From Rusavskia elegans (taxonomy: Eukaryota > Ascomycota > Lecanoromycetes > Teloschistales > Teloschistaceae): 64,000 nucleotides of DNA. Where the stretch lies: the NCBI GenBank assembly GCA_011316305.1, contig SAUG01000040.1, positions 124,001 through 188,000 on the forward strand. The letters are read 5' to 3'. A program made the translations under genes and the position numbers. This document shows positions 35,163 to 45,998 of the stretch, piece by piece; the stretch's first letter is position 1, and every line of letters begins with the position of its first letter. The notes under the pieces were generated by a model that was not told the origin of the DNA, did no database searches, and saw nothing but the letters and a program-made list of their open reading frames with translations.

Positions 35163-36417
35163 ATGTCCTATCATTCGTCGATGCCACTGTCTTGCTGCGC
35201 CAAAGTGCAGAACAATCCTCTTCGTCTCCCACTGACGCCACCCGATTTCCCGGATGGCTTGAACAAAGGGAGTGATGACGACATCATCAATCTCGCGACA
35301 CATGTAATAGCGACCGAAAGAGATGCTCTGACGAATCTGCATAACCTCTATCACTCGGATCCTGCTGCCCGGAGGAGTTTCAAGCAAGCACTTCATGTCA
35401 TCGGCAAAACGTCGAGGCAAGGAGGACGAGTCATCGTCACCGGCATGGGGAAAAGTGGGAAGATCGGACAGAAGTTTGTAGCCACGTTGAACAGCTTCGG
35501 CATCCGAAGCGCTTTCCTGCATCCCACGGAGGCTATGCATGGAGACCTAGGTATGATGGGACTGGTAAGCAAGATTTCTTTTCGGTCTGGCTGGATGACT
35601 GCTGATTCCCCCTTGATAGGATGATACCCTAGTAATCCTGACTTACTCTGGGCGGACCCCTGAGATCCTATCACTGTTGTCACATCTGCCAGCTACTCTA
35701 CCGTTGGTAGCTGTCACATCCCATGAAGACTTCTGCTCTTGCCCTCTCTTCACAAGTCGATCTTCCAAACTGTGTACCTTATTGCCAGCGCCTATTCCAC
35801 GCGCCGAAGTCGAGGCATTTGGGGTACCAACACCGACGAGCTCGACGACAACAGCGTTGGCTCTTACGGACGCTCTCGCCCTCGTCCTAGCTCGTCAACT
35901 ACATCCAAACCCTTCAGCAATATTCCACCACTACCACCCTGGGGGTGCGATCGGTGCCAGTGCAGCGCCAGCAGAACCTCAGCTCATGGAATCGATTGCT
36001 ACCAGAGTCGATGATGTTCCAATTATCGAAGATAGACACAGGCAAAGCGGCCCTACAATCCTCAACGCCCTTCTTACTGCTGCCAGATCGGCGTCAGGCT
36101 GGGTAAGGCCATCGTCCGACACTATCATTGCCCCACAACAGATTCAGCGCATAGGTCGAAGAGCCGACTTGAACCAGCCCTTAAACTCCCTGGAGGATAT
36201 GATTGTCGTTGAGAAACTGGATTGGATTTCGATCCCAGGTGCCAACAGTATCCAAGAAGCTCAACAATGGATTCTGCACATGCGGCAAACCAGTAGGGGT
36301 AGGACATTCCTGAAATCAGGTACCATATTGGGAATAGTAGATTCGCAGCAATGCGTGAGCGGTGTGGTCGAGATCGAAGAGATTATAGACGAAGATCAAC
36401 TTCAGCAGCAGCTTTGA
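35163..36417 (+). CDS. SIS-domain sugar-phosphate isomerase-like protein
   Basis: The model has two exons: 35163-35564 and 35620-36417 (399 aa), joined across a 55-nt intron. The SIS fold is clear: GGRVIVTGMGKSGKIGQKFV then FLHPTEAMHGDLGM, and after the intron DDTLVILTYSGRTPEIL. The latter matches the KpsF/GutQ-type arabinose-5-phosphate isomerase signature. Instead of paired CBS motifs that I can recognise, the C-terminal half (about 250-399) is divergent, with a weak CBS-like end (GTILGIVDSQQCVSGVVEIEEI). Fungi make no Kdo, so the bacterial substrate role is unlikely and the true substrate is unknown. An ATG at 35181 in the same frame is an alternative start. Confidence 0.85.
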
Positions 36418-37669
36418 AGGATCCGAGTTATGAGTTGTCCCTGTTACTGTTCCTGTATAGACACTGTTATATCTTTTGATACCCCAGAACTCCGTAGCCG
36501 AATGAGATTTCTAGATGAATTGAATGAAGACACTAGTGCATATCGCTTTCGAAGATTCGCATACGGGAATGAAGCTATGCCAGCAAAACCTTGTTCCAGC
36601 AGTCAACTTTAAGTAGTACCTTTGGTCAATAATGCAATCTTTGCCCAGAAAAAGGAGGCAATACAATGGAGACTGCCGGTGTATTTAAGTACACTAGCAC
36701 AGCATGATATCAGTCTTCCAAACTTCGATGCCTAGTATCAAATGTCACGTATCACATCACCCTTCGGACAAGAAGACTCTAGCTTTCGATTTGTCTAGTG
36801 ATGCATCGAAAAACATCTTCGAGGGCAGGAACCACAGCGTCACGTGGCGTTGAGTGGGCCTTCATTTGATTATACTGCGAGGAAGTGGATGATAAGGTAG
36901 GGCTGATAAGGTCGAGAGGTCGACCTGACAAGGATCGACACAACGGCTTTCCTATTTCAGCCGCGTTCGGGTCTGCCCCAGATTCGAACCCTGTCAGAGA
37001 GCTTGGATCACGCTCACAACACCAATTGTCCCGTCATCCCCATCCCCCATCGCCTGACCGCCTGGTGCGCAAGTCCTTGACTTACACCGACCGTTGCCAT
37101 CGCCATTGTTGAGCTTTGGATACCCTCCTTGTACTCTCAAGCTGTCTCTATCGATTGTTCACTCTGTCTGACAAAGAGTAAGGCTTGGCAACGATGACTC
37201 TTCCGTAGGCTACGAGTCACTTTTTGGACCCGAGTTTTCATATCAACACCATGCAAACAAGTAACAATCCTTACTGACTTTCGTAGATCTTAGGTAAGAG
37301 CCCTATCTCATTTCGCATCACCCTGCATGGTTGCCTGACCGATCGTGCAGCCTTCTCTTCCGCTCGACACGCACCATCGTCAACAATCAGCTCCATTGGG
37401 TAGAAGCCACAACCCCTAGGAAGCTATCATCATGGAAGCTGGTTAATATTCCAACATTCTGTCGCGGCCGGACCCTCATCCTTCCAGCCTCGCCGTGCTT
37501 CCCATCGCCATCGCTTGAGCACCTTCTTGGCTATGGCTACCACCAACAACCCATCCACAACTGCGTCCCACTTTGGTTCAACAGCTACTGGCGCATTCCC
37601 AATCATCATCGCCTAGCGCCCAGATAACGCCAGATCTCGCTCCTTGCCAAATCTTTACATTGGCACAAC
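36418..37669. promoter_or_regulatory. 5' flank of ATG13
   Basis: This 1.25-kb stretch should hold the ATG13 promoter and possibly a long leader. A tRNA B-box-like word on the minus strand near 36971-36985 has no matching stems. No gene is supported. Confidence 0.45.
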
Positions 37670-40600
37670 ATGCATCAGCTTCATCGACCCCCGCCGGTCA
37701 CAGCCTCTCCCGCCAATTCTGCAAAGACGAACCCCACAAGGACCAACAATCCAAGAGAAGGAGGATCAAGCAATTCAAGGCCCAGCTCTGGCAGGGGCAC
37801 GTCAAACGAACAAGCGATCGATATGGGCGAAGGTTCTGATGCACTGATGCGTGGCCAAGATGAGGCGGACCTTGGTAGAGATGGAGTACAGAAGCTCAAT
37901 CAAGTCGTGCAGGTAAGATGAGTGGTAGTGAGCTACCTAGAACCAGTAAGATAATTGGGTTACTGCAGAATTATTTCACAAAAGCTGCCCACATTGTCCT
38001 GCACTCAAGGGTATCACTGCCCCCTGCATACCACAAGGGAACCGACACCAAACGTGTGAACAAATGGGTAAGCTACTCTTATGGCATGGAGTCGTCATTC
38101 GGTCCTAGAGCCACCGTGAAAGTCATGGCTAAAAGTTCCCGTAGTTTAATACGGAGTTAGATGAGACGGAAGTCACTCGAGACGATCTCCAAATATGGAA
38201 AACCTGCAATTCGACCATCAACCGTCCACCAGTCATGGTCATCGAGATCTACATAGATACGAAAGAGTTGACAAGCAATCAAAGCTTGGCTATCCTCGAC
38301 GATCAAGGGCAGAGGTGGGATGTCCAGGAAGCTCTGGCATCGTCTCCCGGCTCTTCCGGAGACAGCAAACGGGGCCAGAGCAGGCCGGAAGTTGTTCTCG
38401 AGCGCTGGCAGATACAGCTTGGTGAACCTTCCAAAGAATTGTCCAAAGATCTGCCTGTGATATTACCACGAGTCTACAAGAACAGTATCGTTCTTTTTCG
38501 ATCTCTCTTCGCATTCGCGAAGCTCTTACCTGCTTGGAACCTAGCAAAGAGGAACCTCAAGTCAAGGTCCCCGTCACAGTCGCCAAAGCTCAAGTACCGG
38601 GTCATCGAAGGCTCGCGTTTCCACCGGTCATCGACACCCGATCCCTTGACTCTACGCTTATTCGATGCATCCTCTACCAAACGAAAGCAGGTGGATGAAG
38701 TTGTCGAGCATTATGCTTTTGAGCCCATTGAATCTCCAGCTGGGCCATTCTCGATCCAAGTAACATATCGACTACAATGTGATTTCCGGGTTGATGATGC
38801 TGAAACACTGCTAAGTTCTCATTTCATGGGTATGGACGAACAATCCTTTGAGCCCTCGCTTGGTCGAGAAGGTGGAATCGGCCGACTGGAGACACAGCGA
38901 CTGGCTCAAGGTACAGAAGCTGGCTCACTTCCACAGTACAGAAGAGGTCCAGTCGAACGGCCGGATCCAAGTCAGGCCTATGGCAGTATGTCCACTTTCC
39001 ATCAGCCAGGTCCAGTCACTGGCTCTAGCCCTCTGTCTGCGCTTCGAGCTGCCAGGGACCGAGCTTCTCAATCCCCCCCAGAAGCCCCCCAACCAAGGCT
39101 ACCACCGGGCCCCCGGTTAAGTCAAGGTTCGAGATCCTCTCTCCGTTCCTCTGATGGAGCACCAGCCGTCGGTCGAAGGCCTTCGGTTTCGTTCATGCCT
39201 TTCAAGACCCCTTCACTATCCGCTTCGCCATCCCAAGGCGAACAAATAGGAACCTCGTTGCAACGAGGATCATTAGGGCGGAACTCTGCTCTGGGTTCAC
39301 TGATAGAAGCACGAATACCGTCATCGCTTGGCCTTCAAGGCACAACTCCTTCTCGGGCCTCACCGTCAATACCCGACCAAGCGCCACGATCTTCCGTGTC
39401 AGGTTCACCAAAGCCTTCGATATCACGGTACAGCAGTAGCTTCGGGCACCGTAAAGCCAGGTCTTCCGTAGGTGGGGGTAGCAAGACGGAAGAGGATAAC
39501 AACAGCAGTGGCAAAGCGAGTCTCACATCGTCGAAACCAGGTTCGGGGATACTCGCAGAAGGTGGAGGGGCAAGCTCAGGCTCAATTCCGACTGATGACG
39601 ACAACATCTCCGATTTCTTGAAGATGCTTGATCAAAGAAAAGACCTCAGAAGTTTCCGAAGAGCAAGCGATCACTCTGGTGTCGAGGCCTCTACAAGGCG
39701 CACCAATGCTGCTTTAGAACGATTTCAGCGGATGCGTGATTCGAATGCAGCTTTATCCGAATCGATATCATCTTCTCTTCTGCTACATCGGTCATCTAGC
39801 TCTTCCAGCCGACAACTTTCAAGCGTTCCTCCCATGGTAGCTGGTACGTCAATATCGACCTCATCCTCGCCAGGGAAACCTATCTCTCCTCATACACCCC
39901 ATACACCAGCAATACCGTCCAGATTGAGTGCGAACAGTATCATCGAGTATCCACACCGACGACCCAGCAGCGACGACCGCCTTGAAGAAGTACCCGACAC
40001 GGAAGAGCCCTCGAGGGAGGATACGTACTGGGATCCCAGCACCGGCGCCATCGACATCCCTACCTCGCCACGGCCCTTCCTACCAAGCTATCGCCGCTCG
40101 AGCTCCGTGGCACAGCAACCCAGAGCTCTGCCACTTCAAGACGACTTCCCTTTTGGCATGCGCAGTGCCAGTGTTGATGGCGCTAATGATCGCCCACAGC
40201 TCAGCCTCAGCGCGCTGCTTCAGTTGCAGGAAGACGCCGCAAACGCCAACCCAGATGCTCTACCGGCAGAGCGGCCATTCAGACCACTGCCTGCTCCTGC
40301 GGACGGAAGTGGCGACAGTCCTGTGATGCGCCAGCAGTCAACTGAGGAGAACACCATTGATCAAGCCAGTTACCGTCGGAGTTCCTACCGCCCACGCATT
40401 GGACAGCGCGGCGCGGACAGTGGTAGACTTTATACCCCGCCTCATGGGTCCTCCATATCGAGTATCGACCGTGTCAGCGCCGGGAGTGGAAGCAGCGATC
40501 AATATCCCGGAAGCAGTCGAGGTGGAGGAAGCGGGCGTTACAGCTTCTCACGTCCTAATACACATACGTTCGAAGAGGAAGAACCTCTTTTGTTTGCCAT

Positions 40601-40742
40601 GAGCGACTTTAACAACCCCAACTCAAGACACCAAAGTACAGAAGGAACTAACGATAGTGGTAGAGAGCGCCGCAGGGAAGGTGGCAAGAGAAGTGCGGCT
40701 GAGCCGCAAAGAGGACAGGGACAAGGGAGAGGAGAAGCGTAG
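37670..40742 (+). CDS. ATG13: Autophagy-related protein 13
   Basis: The model has three exons: 37670-37912, 37969-38067 and 38145-40742 (979 aa). The start MHQLHRPPPV and the disordered N-terminus match mould Atg13. The HORMA domain begins at NYFTKAAHIVLHSRVSLPP (near residue 82). It continues through DTKRVNKWFNTELDE, VMVIEIYIDTKELTSNQSL and a middle part with RVYKNSIVLFRSLFAFAKLL, ending near residue 350 with FSIQVTYRLQCDFRVD. The last 600 residues are Ser/Pro-rich with a DDDNISDFLKMLDQRKDLRSF block and a conserved DEPLLF-like end (EEEPLLFAMSDF). Atg13 bridges the kinase Atg1 with Atg17 to start phagophore formation. TORC1 phosphorylates the Ser-rich region in yeast to block this. The 3' end is 188 bp from that of TSR2. 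Confidence 0.94.
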
Positions 40743-40930
40743 GCCGGCTGAAATTGCAATCCAACTTCTATTGGATTTACTGTATATACGCACATCTGCA
40801 GCGGACTTCAAGCGGGTACCTAGATGGGAAATTGGAAGTAGCGGGCGAAAACTGGGCGTTCAGATTGGATTTGGATTGGTATTCCAGTAGAGACTGGCCG
40901 ATGGTATGCAAGACAACGCAGGCGGTCGTG

Positions 40931-41633
40931 TCATCGCCTTTTCTTGCCGACGACTTCTGTGAACCCTTCCTCATCGACCTTTGGCATAATCTTCTCCTTG
41001 GGCGCCTTGACAAGCTCCGGAGCCTCGCCCATTTCTACATCCTCATCCTCATCCTCCTCATCCTCATCCTCATCACTCTCCAACTCCTCATCTTCATCCC
41101 CTCCTTGCATCTGCTGAAAACTGACCTTCTCCCCACCCCTCGCCTGCCTCTCCCTCCACTTCTCATACATCTCATCCACCATGTCAAAATCCCCCTGCAA
41201 ACACAATTTCCTCAATCCCAGCACCTTGGCTGCAACCTCCGCCCCACTCCCATCCTCCACATTCACCTCGAACTCATCTTCCATTACCTGCAACACGAAC
41301 CTCTCCAAGTATTCGACATCGATAACCGTTTCGGCGTTGGCCGTTTTTGCAAAAAAGTCGGATATGGCGCCGGCGAACCAGTCACGTTTTTCGGCGGAGT
41401 TGGGACCGCCCCAGGAGTTTTGCACGGAGAGGGTTAGGGCCGGCCAGGTGGCGAGGGTGAGGGCGATGGAGAGGTCGAATTTTTGTTGGATCTTTTCTGT
41501 GTGGGTTAGTAAAAGGTTTGGTTGAGGGAGATGAATGGGTGGGTGAGCAACCTTGTGAGGGAGGGAGGGTGACGCCGCCGCCGAGGGCGGGCTTGGGGTT
41601 GGTGCTATTACTGTTGCGGAGAGTTGTGGCCAT
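40931..41633 (-). CDS. TSR2: Pre-rRNA processing protein Tsr2 (eS26 escortin)
   Basis: The model has two exons: 41633-41552 and 41496-40931 (215 aa), joined across a 55-nt intron. Joining them gives EKIQQKFDLSIALTLATWPA, the start of the Tsr2 fold, then LSVQNSWGGPNSAEKRDWF, DVEYLERFVLQVMEDEFEVN and VAAKVLGLRKLCLQGDFD. A strongly acidic run of Asp/Glu follows (about residues 150-185), then the conserved C-terminal patch VDEEGFTEVVGKKRR. Tsr2 releases ribosomal protein eS26 from its importin in the nucleus and delivers it to pre-40S particles; the acidic tail mimics rRNA. The DNA encoding the acid run is a GAG/GAT repeat (about 41040-41100). The start is 222 bp from the divergent hydrolase gene. 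Confidence 0.92.
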
Positions 41634-41855
41634 TATTCCTGCTGGCAATTGGTGGTCTGCAGTTCAATTAGTCTCAGATCTGCTGCCAGAATAAAAAGGC
41701 GGGTCGGATCGTCGTGAGCCGCAGCGTCATTCCGCATTTGATGTTTTGTGCAACGGCGTCTGAAACTTCTACAACTCATAGGGCCGATTGCATCCCTGGG
41801 CCTGTCCTTACATCAATTCGCGCCTCCATAGCTCCACATTTTGCGACGTCAATCG
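41634..41855. promoter_or_regulatory. Short divergent promoter TSR2/hydrolase
   Basis: Only 222 bp separate the two start codons, so the promoters overlap. No specific site is recognised. Confidence 0.45.
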
Positions 41856-44800
41856 ATGTCTTTATGTGCTCTTATCCAGCTCTCATATCGCGCCCTTGAA
41901 GTCCTCCCACCGTGGGACCTGCTATATCAATCGACTGATAAGGCCCTGCCTAAATGGAAATATGGTCTTCAATACCATATCCGTTGGCACGGCCGTGACG
42001 CCGACTGTCATCGAAACTTACTTTTCACACGTACGAATGCGTCTATACCATCCGTCCCGAGCCTCGGGTCTGATCAAGATTACAGTATCTCAATCGCAAA
42101 CCCCTGCGCCTAAAGCCTACCGCACATATCTCGTATCATGAGGGACTTCTTCTCATTCGCCGCTTCCTCCTCTACGCATCCTACCATACCGTCGAAGACA
42201 TCCAAGCCTTTACCTCCCAATGGGTACCAAATCCACCATGGTGTCGGGTAGGGGAAGTCGCAATCCCTCAAAAAGCGATCGATGATGCTGCAGATGCTAT
42301 AGTCGTACAATTAGGCCATAAGGGCGTCGATAAGATAGGCGGCAGCAAATGGTGGCAATGGCGCAGAGAGGGGAGCAATCTAAAAGCTGAATGGCTAGAG
42401 ATGAAAGCGGATTATGAGAAGAGGAAACGAATGAAGGAGGATGGCAAAAGGATAATGCTCTATGTTCATGGTGGCGCTTATTACTTTGGGAGTGTGGATG
42501 AGCATCGGTATCAGATACAGAGACATGCTCGGAAATTGGGTGCAAGAGTATTGGCCCGGTGAGTGGGCGTGGGAAAGATATGTGTACGATTGGCTGACCT
42601 TCTACAGTACGTAGTCTTGAAGTCTCACAAGTTCATTGCTGACGGAATCAGCTCGATACCGGCTTGCGCCTCAATTCCCTTTCCCGTGCGGACTGCAGGA
42701 CTGTTTGGCTGCGTATTTGTATATTCTCAACACTCATGATCCGTCCACTATAATTCTTGCTGGTGACTCCGCTGGAGGTGGGATGATAATGAGGTGTGTA
42801 TTACATTCATCCTGGACCATTGAGGACTGACAGTGAGATAGTGTACTTGTAATACTTCGTGATCAAGGGATTCCGCTCCCAGCGGGTGCGATATTAATAT
42901 CCCCATGGGTCGATCTGACACACTCCTTCCCAAGCGTTGCTGGCGACGCTTCTCATGACTACATTCCAGCTCACGGGTTTCTCTCGCGCCCGTCGGCTGC
43001 TTGGCCGCCCCCGAACACGGATGACATGGAACAGATTGCGCTTCATGCAGTTGAAAGAGTGGTAGATGAAGGCATGCCGCGGAGTTCAAGCCAACATGAA
43101 CGGCAGACCGCTCGAGACCAGGCCGTCCAAGGCTTCTCGGTAGAGGATAAGCTGGATGACCTACTTCCGGAAGCCAATCCTCATAACCTTGCTGGAACCG
43201 AAGGAGGTGGCGACAGACCAGGCAACACCATACCTGGACCTGGTCATGGATTGTCCATCATGCTCGACGGACAATTGGTGACAGTCAAGGATCAGATTCA
43301 GATGTATGCGTCGAATCAATTGATATCACATCCTCTCGTGTCGCCTGTGCTTCAACCATCACTTGGAGGACTACCTCCCTTACTGATCCTGACAGGCGGT
43401 GGCGAGATGCTTCGCGATGAGCAGATATACCTAGCTCACAAGGCCGCTAGTCCTGCAATGTATCCACCGGGCGAAGCTTACATGGACGAGTACCCAGGAG
43501 CAGCAGATATCATTGGAAAGTACAGACCCACAGACGTCCAATTACAGGTTTGGGATGATCTATGTCACGTAGCGCCCACTCTGAGCTTCACCAGACCTGC
43601 CAAGTTCATGTACCGATCAATTGCCCAATTCGGTGCGTGGGCACTTGCAAAGGCTCAAAAGGCAGATATCGACATCATGGATGACGACGACGTATCGGTG
43701 ATATCGTCAGCTTCAGACACTGTCAGCGACACTTCGTCGGAAATCAAAAAGCCTAGGCAAGAAGAGCCGACAATGAAGAACGGTGCAGTCCACGGACAAT
43801 CCGTTGCCACCAAACAAATCGGCAAAGCTGGGGAGCCATTACCGGCGTTTAAGAACCATATGATCCGTCAAAGGGTAGACCGTCATGGCAACATATTTCC
43901 TCTTGGTCCCCCATCCGCTCTCCCAGCTCTTCAAATCTCTCCAAACGAGATTGGAGTTATCAAACCAGGACCAGTACGGAAATGGATGGAGGCGAAGAAA
44001 AAGTGGGACAGCAAGTTCGCCAAAGAAAAGCGGAAGGTTCAGAAGCAGAGGATCGAGGAAATGGCGAAAGGATTCCAGGGCTTCGGAGATGACGAAGTTC
44101 CTCCCCCTTCTGCGTTAGCGGGTAGACGAGGCTTGAACATGGAAAAGGAACCAAAGAGGGGAAAGAGTTGGGGCATGAGCCTCTGGAGCTTATGGGGAAG
44201 CTCGCATGACGAGAAAACGGTTCGTCACCACCACCATTAACCCATTTGTGCTACGCTGACAAACGGTCACATAGATCAAGCGAGAAGAAAAAGCCGACAG
44301 AGAACCCAAGACCACTACCGTCACCCCTCAGAACAATGATAGGCCTGGCACCCCAAAAGCTGCTCCAAAACACTCGCGCTCTCGCTCCCATCGCCGTGTC
44401 GTGAGTTACACCGGGCAGTCGGAACCCAATATCAACGAAGACACACCAGCTTCCGAGCTCCTATGTCGTCGAGAAGCCGAGAGCCGTCCGCAAGACCCAA
44501 TCCTCCTACCCGCAAACTCCCACCCCGCAACTTCCCCATCTCTACCATCCACAACAGCTTCACCTCTCCCCTCTCCTCCCGCAACAGACCATTCGACCGC
44601 CCCCCTCGACACCATCGCCGGCACAGCATCTCGCAACCAGCCGGCTACAGATGGTAAGGCTTTTCCATTCAAGTTAAGCACACCGCTCCACGGCGGAGGG
44701 TTCAATCCGAGTACGCTCACGTTGAGGAGTGTGGGTCTTACAACTCCGATGCCGGACGAAGGGATAGAGAAGCGTTTGGGCGAGGGTTTAGTGAGTAATC

Positions 44801-44901
44801 CGTTGCAATGGGCTGTTGGAGGAGACGGGAGTGGAGATGCTCAGCCCGGGGCAAAGAGACCTGAGATCGAGAGATTTGAGACGGCGAAGTCGAGCTTGTA
44901 A
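41856..44901 (+). CDS. Hormone-sensitive-lipase-like alpha/beta hydrolase (apparent frame break near N-terminus)
   Basis: Readable blocks are 41856-about 42110, about 42110-42558, 42632 or 42652-42793, 42842-44219 and 44275-44901. The core has the oxyanion motif HGGAYYFGS, then RYRLAPQFPFPCGLQDCLAAY, and the nucleophile elbow GDSAGGG. Later come LLILTGGGEMLRDEQIYLAHK and a DLCHVAP end, giving Ser, Asp/Glu and His of a catalytic triad. A long basic, disordered C-terminal extension (about 400 residues) ends the protein, as in fungal steryl-ester/lipase-like proteins. The first block (LPKWKYGLQYHIRWHGRD ... SISIANPCA) and the second (ISYHEGLLLIRRF...) lie in different frames with no good intron between them. 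The 42559 intron acceptor is also unresolved: 42632 keeps frame but adds seven residues. Substrate unknown. Confidence 0.82.
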
Positions 44902-45998
44902 GAATGTTGTAGTACGAAGCTTAGGACATGGGAGCGTATCCCCCAATCAGTATCACTAACGGTGTTTTGTCTTGTCTGAGTCGTAGCGGTCACAAACTTT
45001 CTATCATTTACAACGAAGCAGTGACTTTGTTCTTGCCCTTCTTCCCCTTCCCCTAATCCCCAACCCCTTCTGGTCAGAAATATCGCCATCCACCTCACCC
45101 CACAAACCCCTCCCCAACAAAACCCCCCACTATGCGCCTCCCGTGCGAGCCCAGTAAAGCGACCTTCAAATAAACATATAACCAAACCATACCGCCCCTC
45201 TTGCAACCAACTTCTCACCAACCCTATTCATCTCATATCTTTCCAAACGCTCCTGACTACGCTAGAGTGGATATACGTTTTCAGACGGCATTATTGATTC
45301 CTAAGCGCATAAGCAAGCACTCGGTTACCCTTTTCTTTGAAAATTTAAAAAATAATGAGCTGTGGAGTTCGACAAGGTCCGAAAAGGCGACCTTGAAAAG
45401 ATTGGTATGATAGGATGGTGTAGTAGCTGTATACCGTACCTTATATGAGTTTTGATAGTGCTGCGTCGCGCTGCTCGTTCTCCTGTTATATCTATCTTCC
45501 TAATTGGTCTAGTGGTGATGCTTACTCGACTTTTATATACCTGTATTATACCAATTCTGGAAACACGAAAATGAGGTAAGACCTACATACCCATATACTC
45601 GCCCCGATCAGCCGAGTAAACAGCACATATAAAGATCGTTATCAAAGCCTAACATCATCAAATGTGTGGAAGGGTCTCTTAGTCTTTCTTTCTTTCTCGC
45701 TATGAATACACTACAACTACAGAATGTGGAGTCCCAATAGCCACCATCGTGACAAGGGCAGGGAAAAGCGCCCGCTAATACGCCTTATAAGTTAAGATAC
45801 AGAAAAGCCGAATTGCTTTATGGAATGAAGAAAGCCCTTAAGAAAGAGCATATGCCGACGCTCCTCCGATGACGCTCTCCTTCAAGCTGAGAATGCTGTG
45901 CAAACCCCTTTTCTGACCAAACCCACAGGACCTTCGCACGCCCGATGGATCGATACAGACAGACCGTCCGACCCTCACGCGCTCAACACAAACACATT
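44902..45998. other. Convergent intergenic region
   Basis: This 1.1-kb stretch lies between two 3' ends. It contains a short CTTT repeat at about 45683-45697 and a tRNA A-box-like word near 45502 without a B box. No gene is supported. Confidence 0.5.

Noticed and set aside
36965..36990. tRNA B-box-like word on the minus strand (GGGTTCGAATC)
   Set aside because: The T-stem does not pair over five bases and no A box or acceptor stem fits at the right distance.
45498..45530. tRNA-like A box (TGGTCTAGTGGTGATG) on the plus strand
   Set aside because: No B box (GGTTCGAnTCC) or acceptor-stem pairing is found in the next 100 bases, so this is not a tRNA gene.
45683..45697. CTTT microsatellite
   Set aside because: About four units only, within a non-coding 3' flank; ordinary simple sequence.
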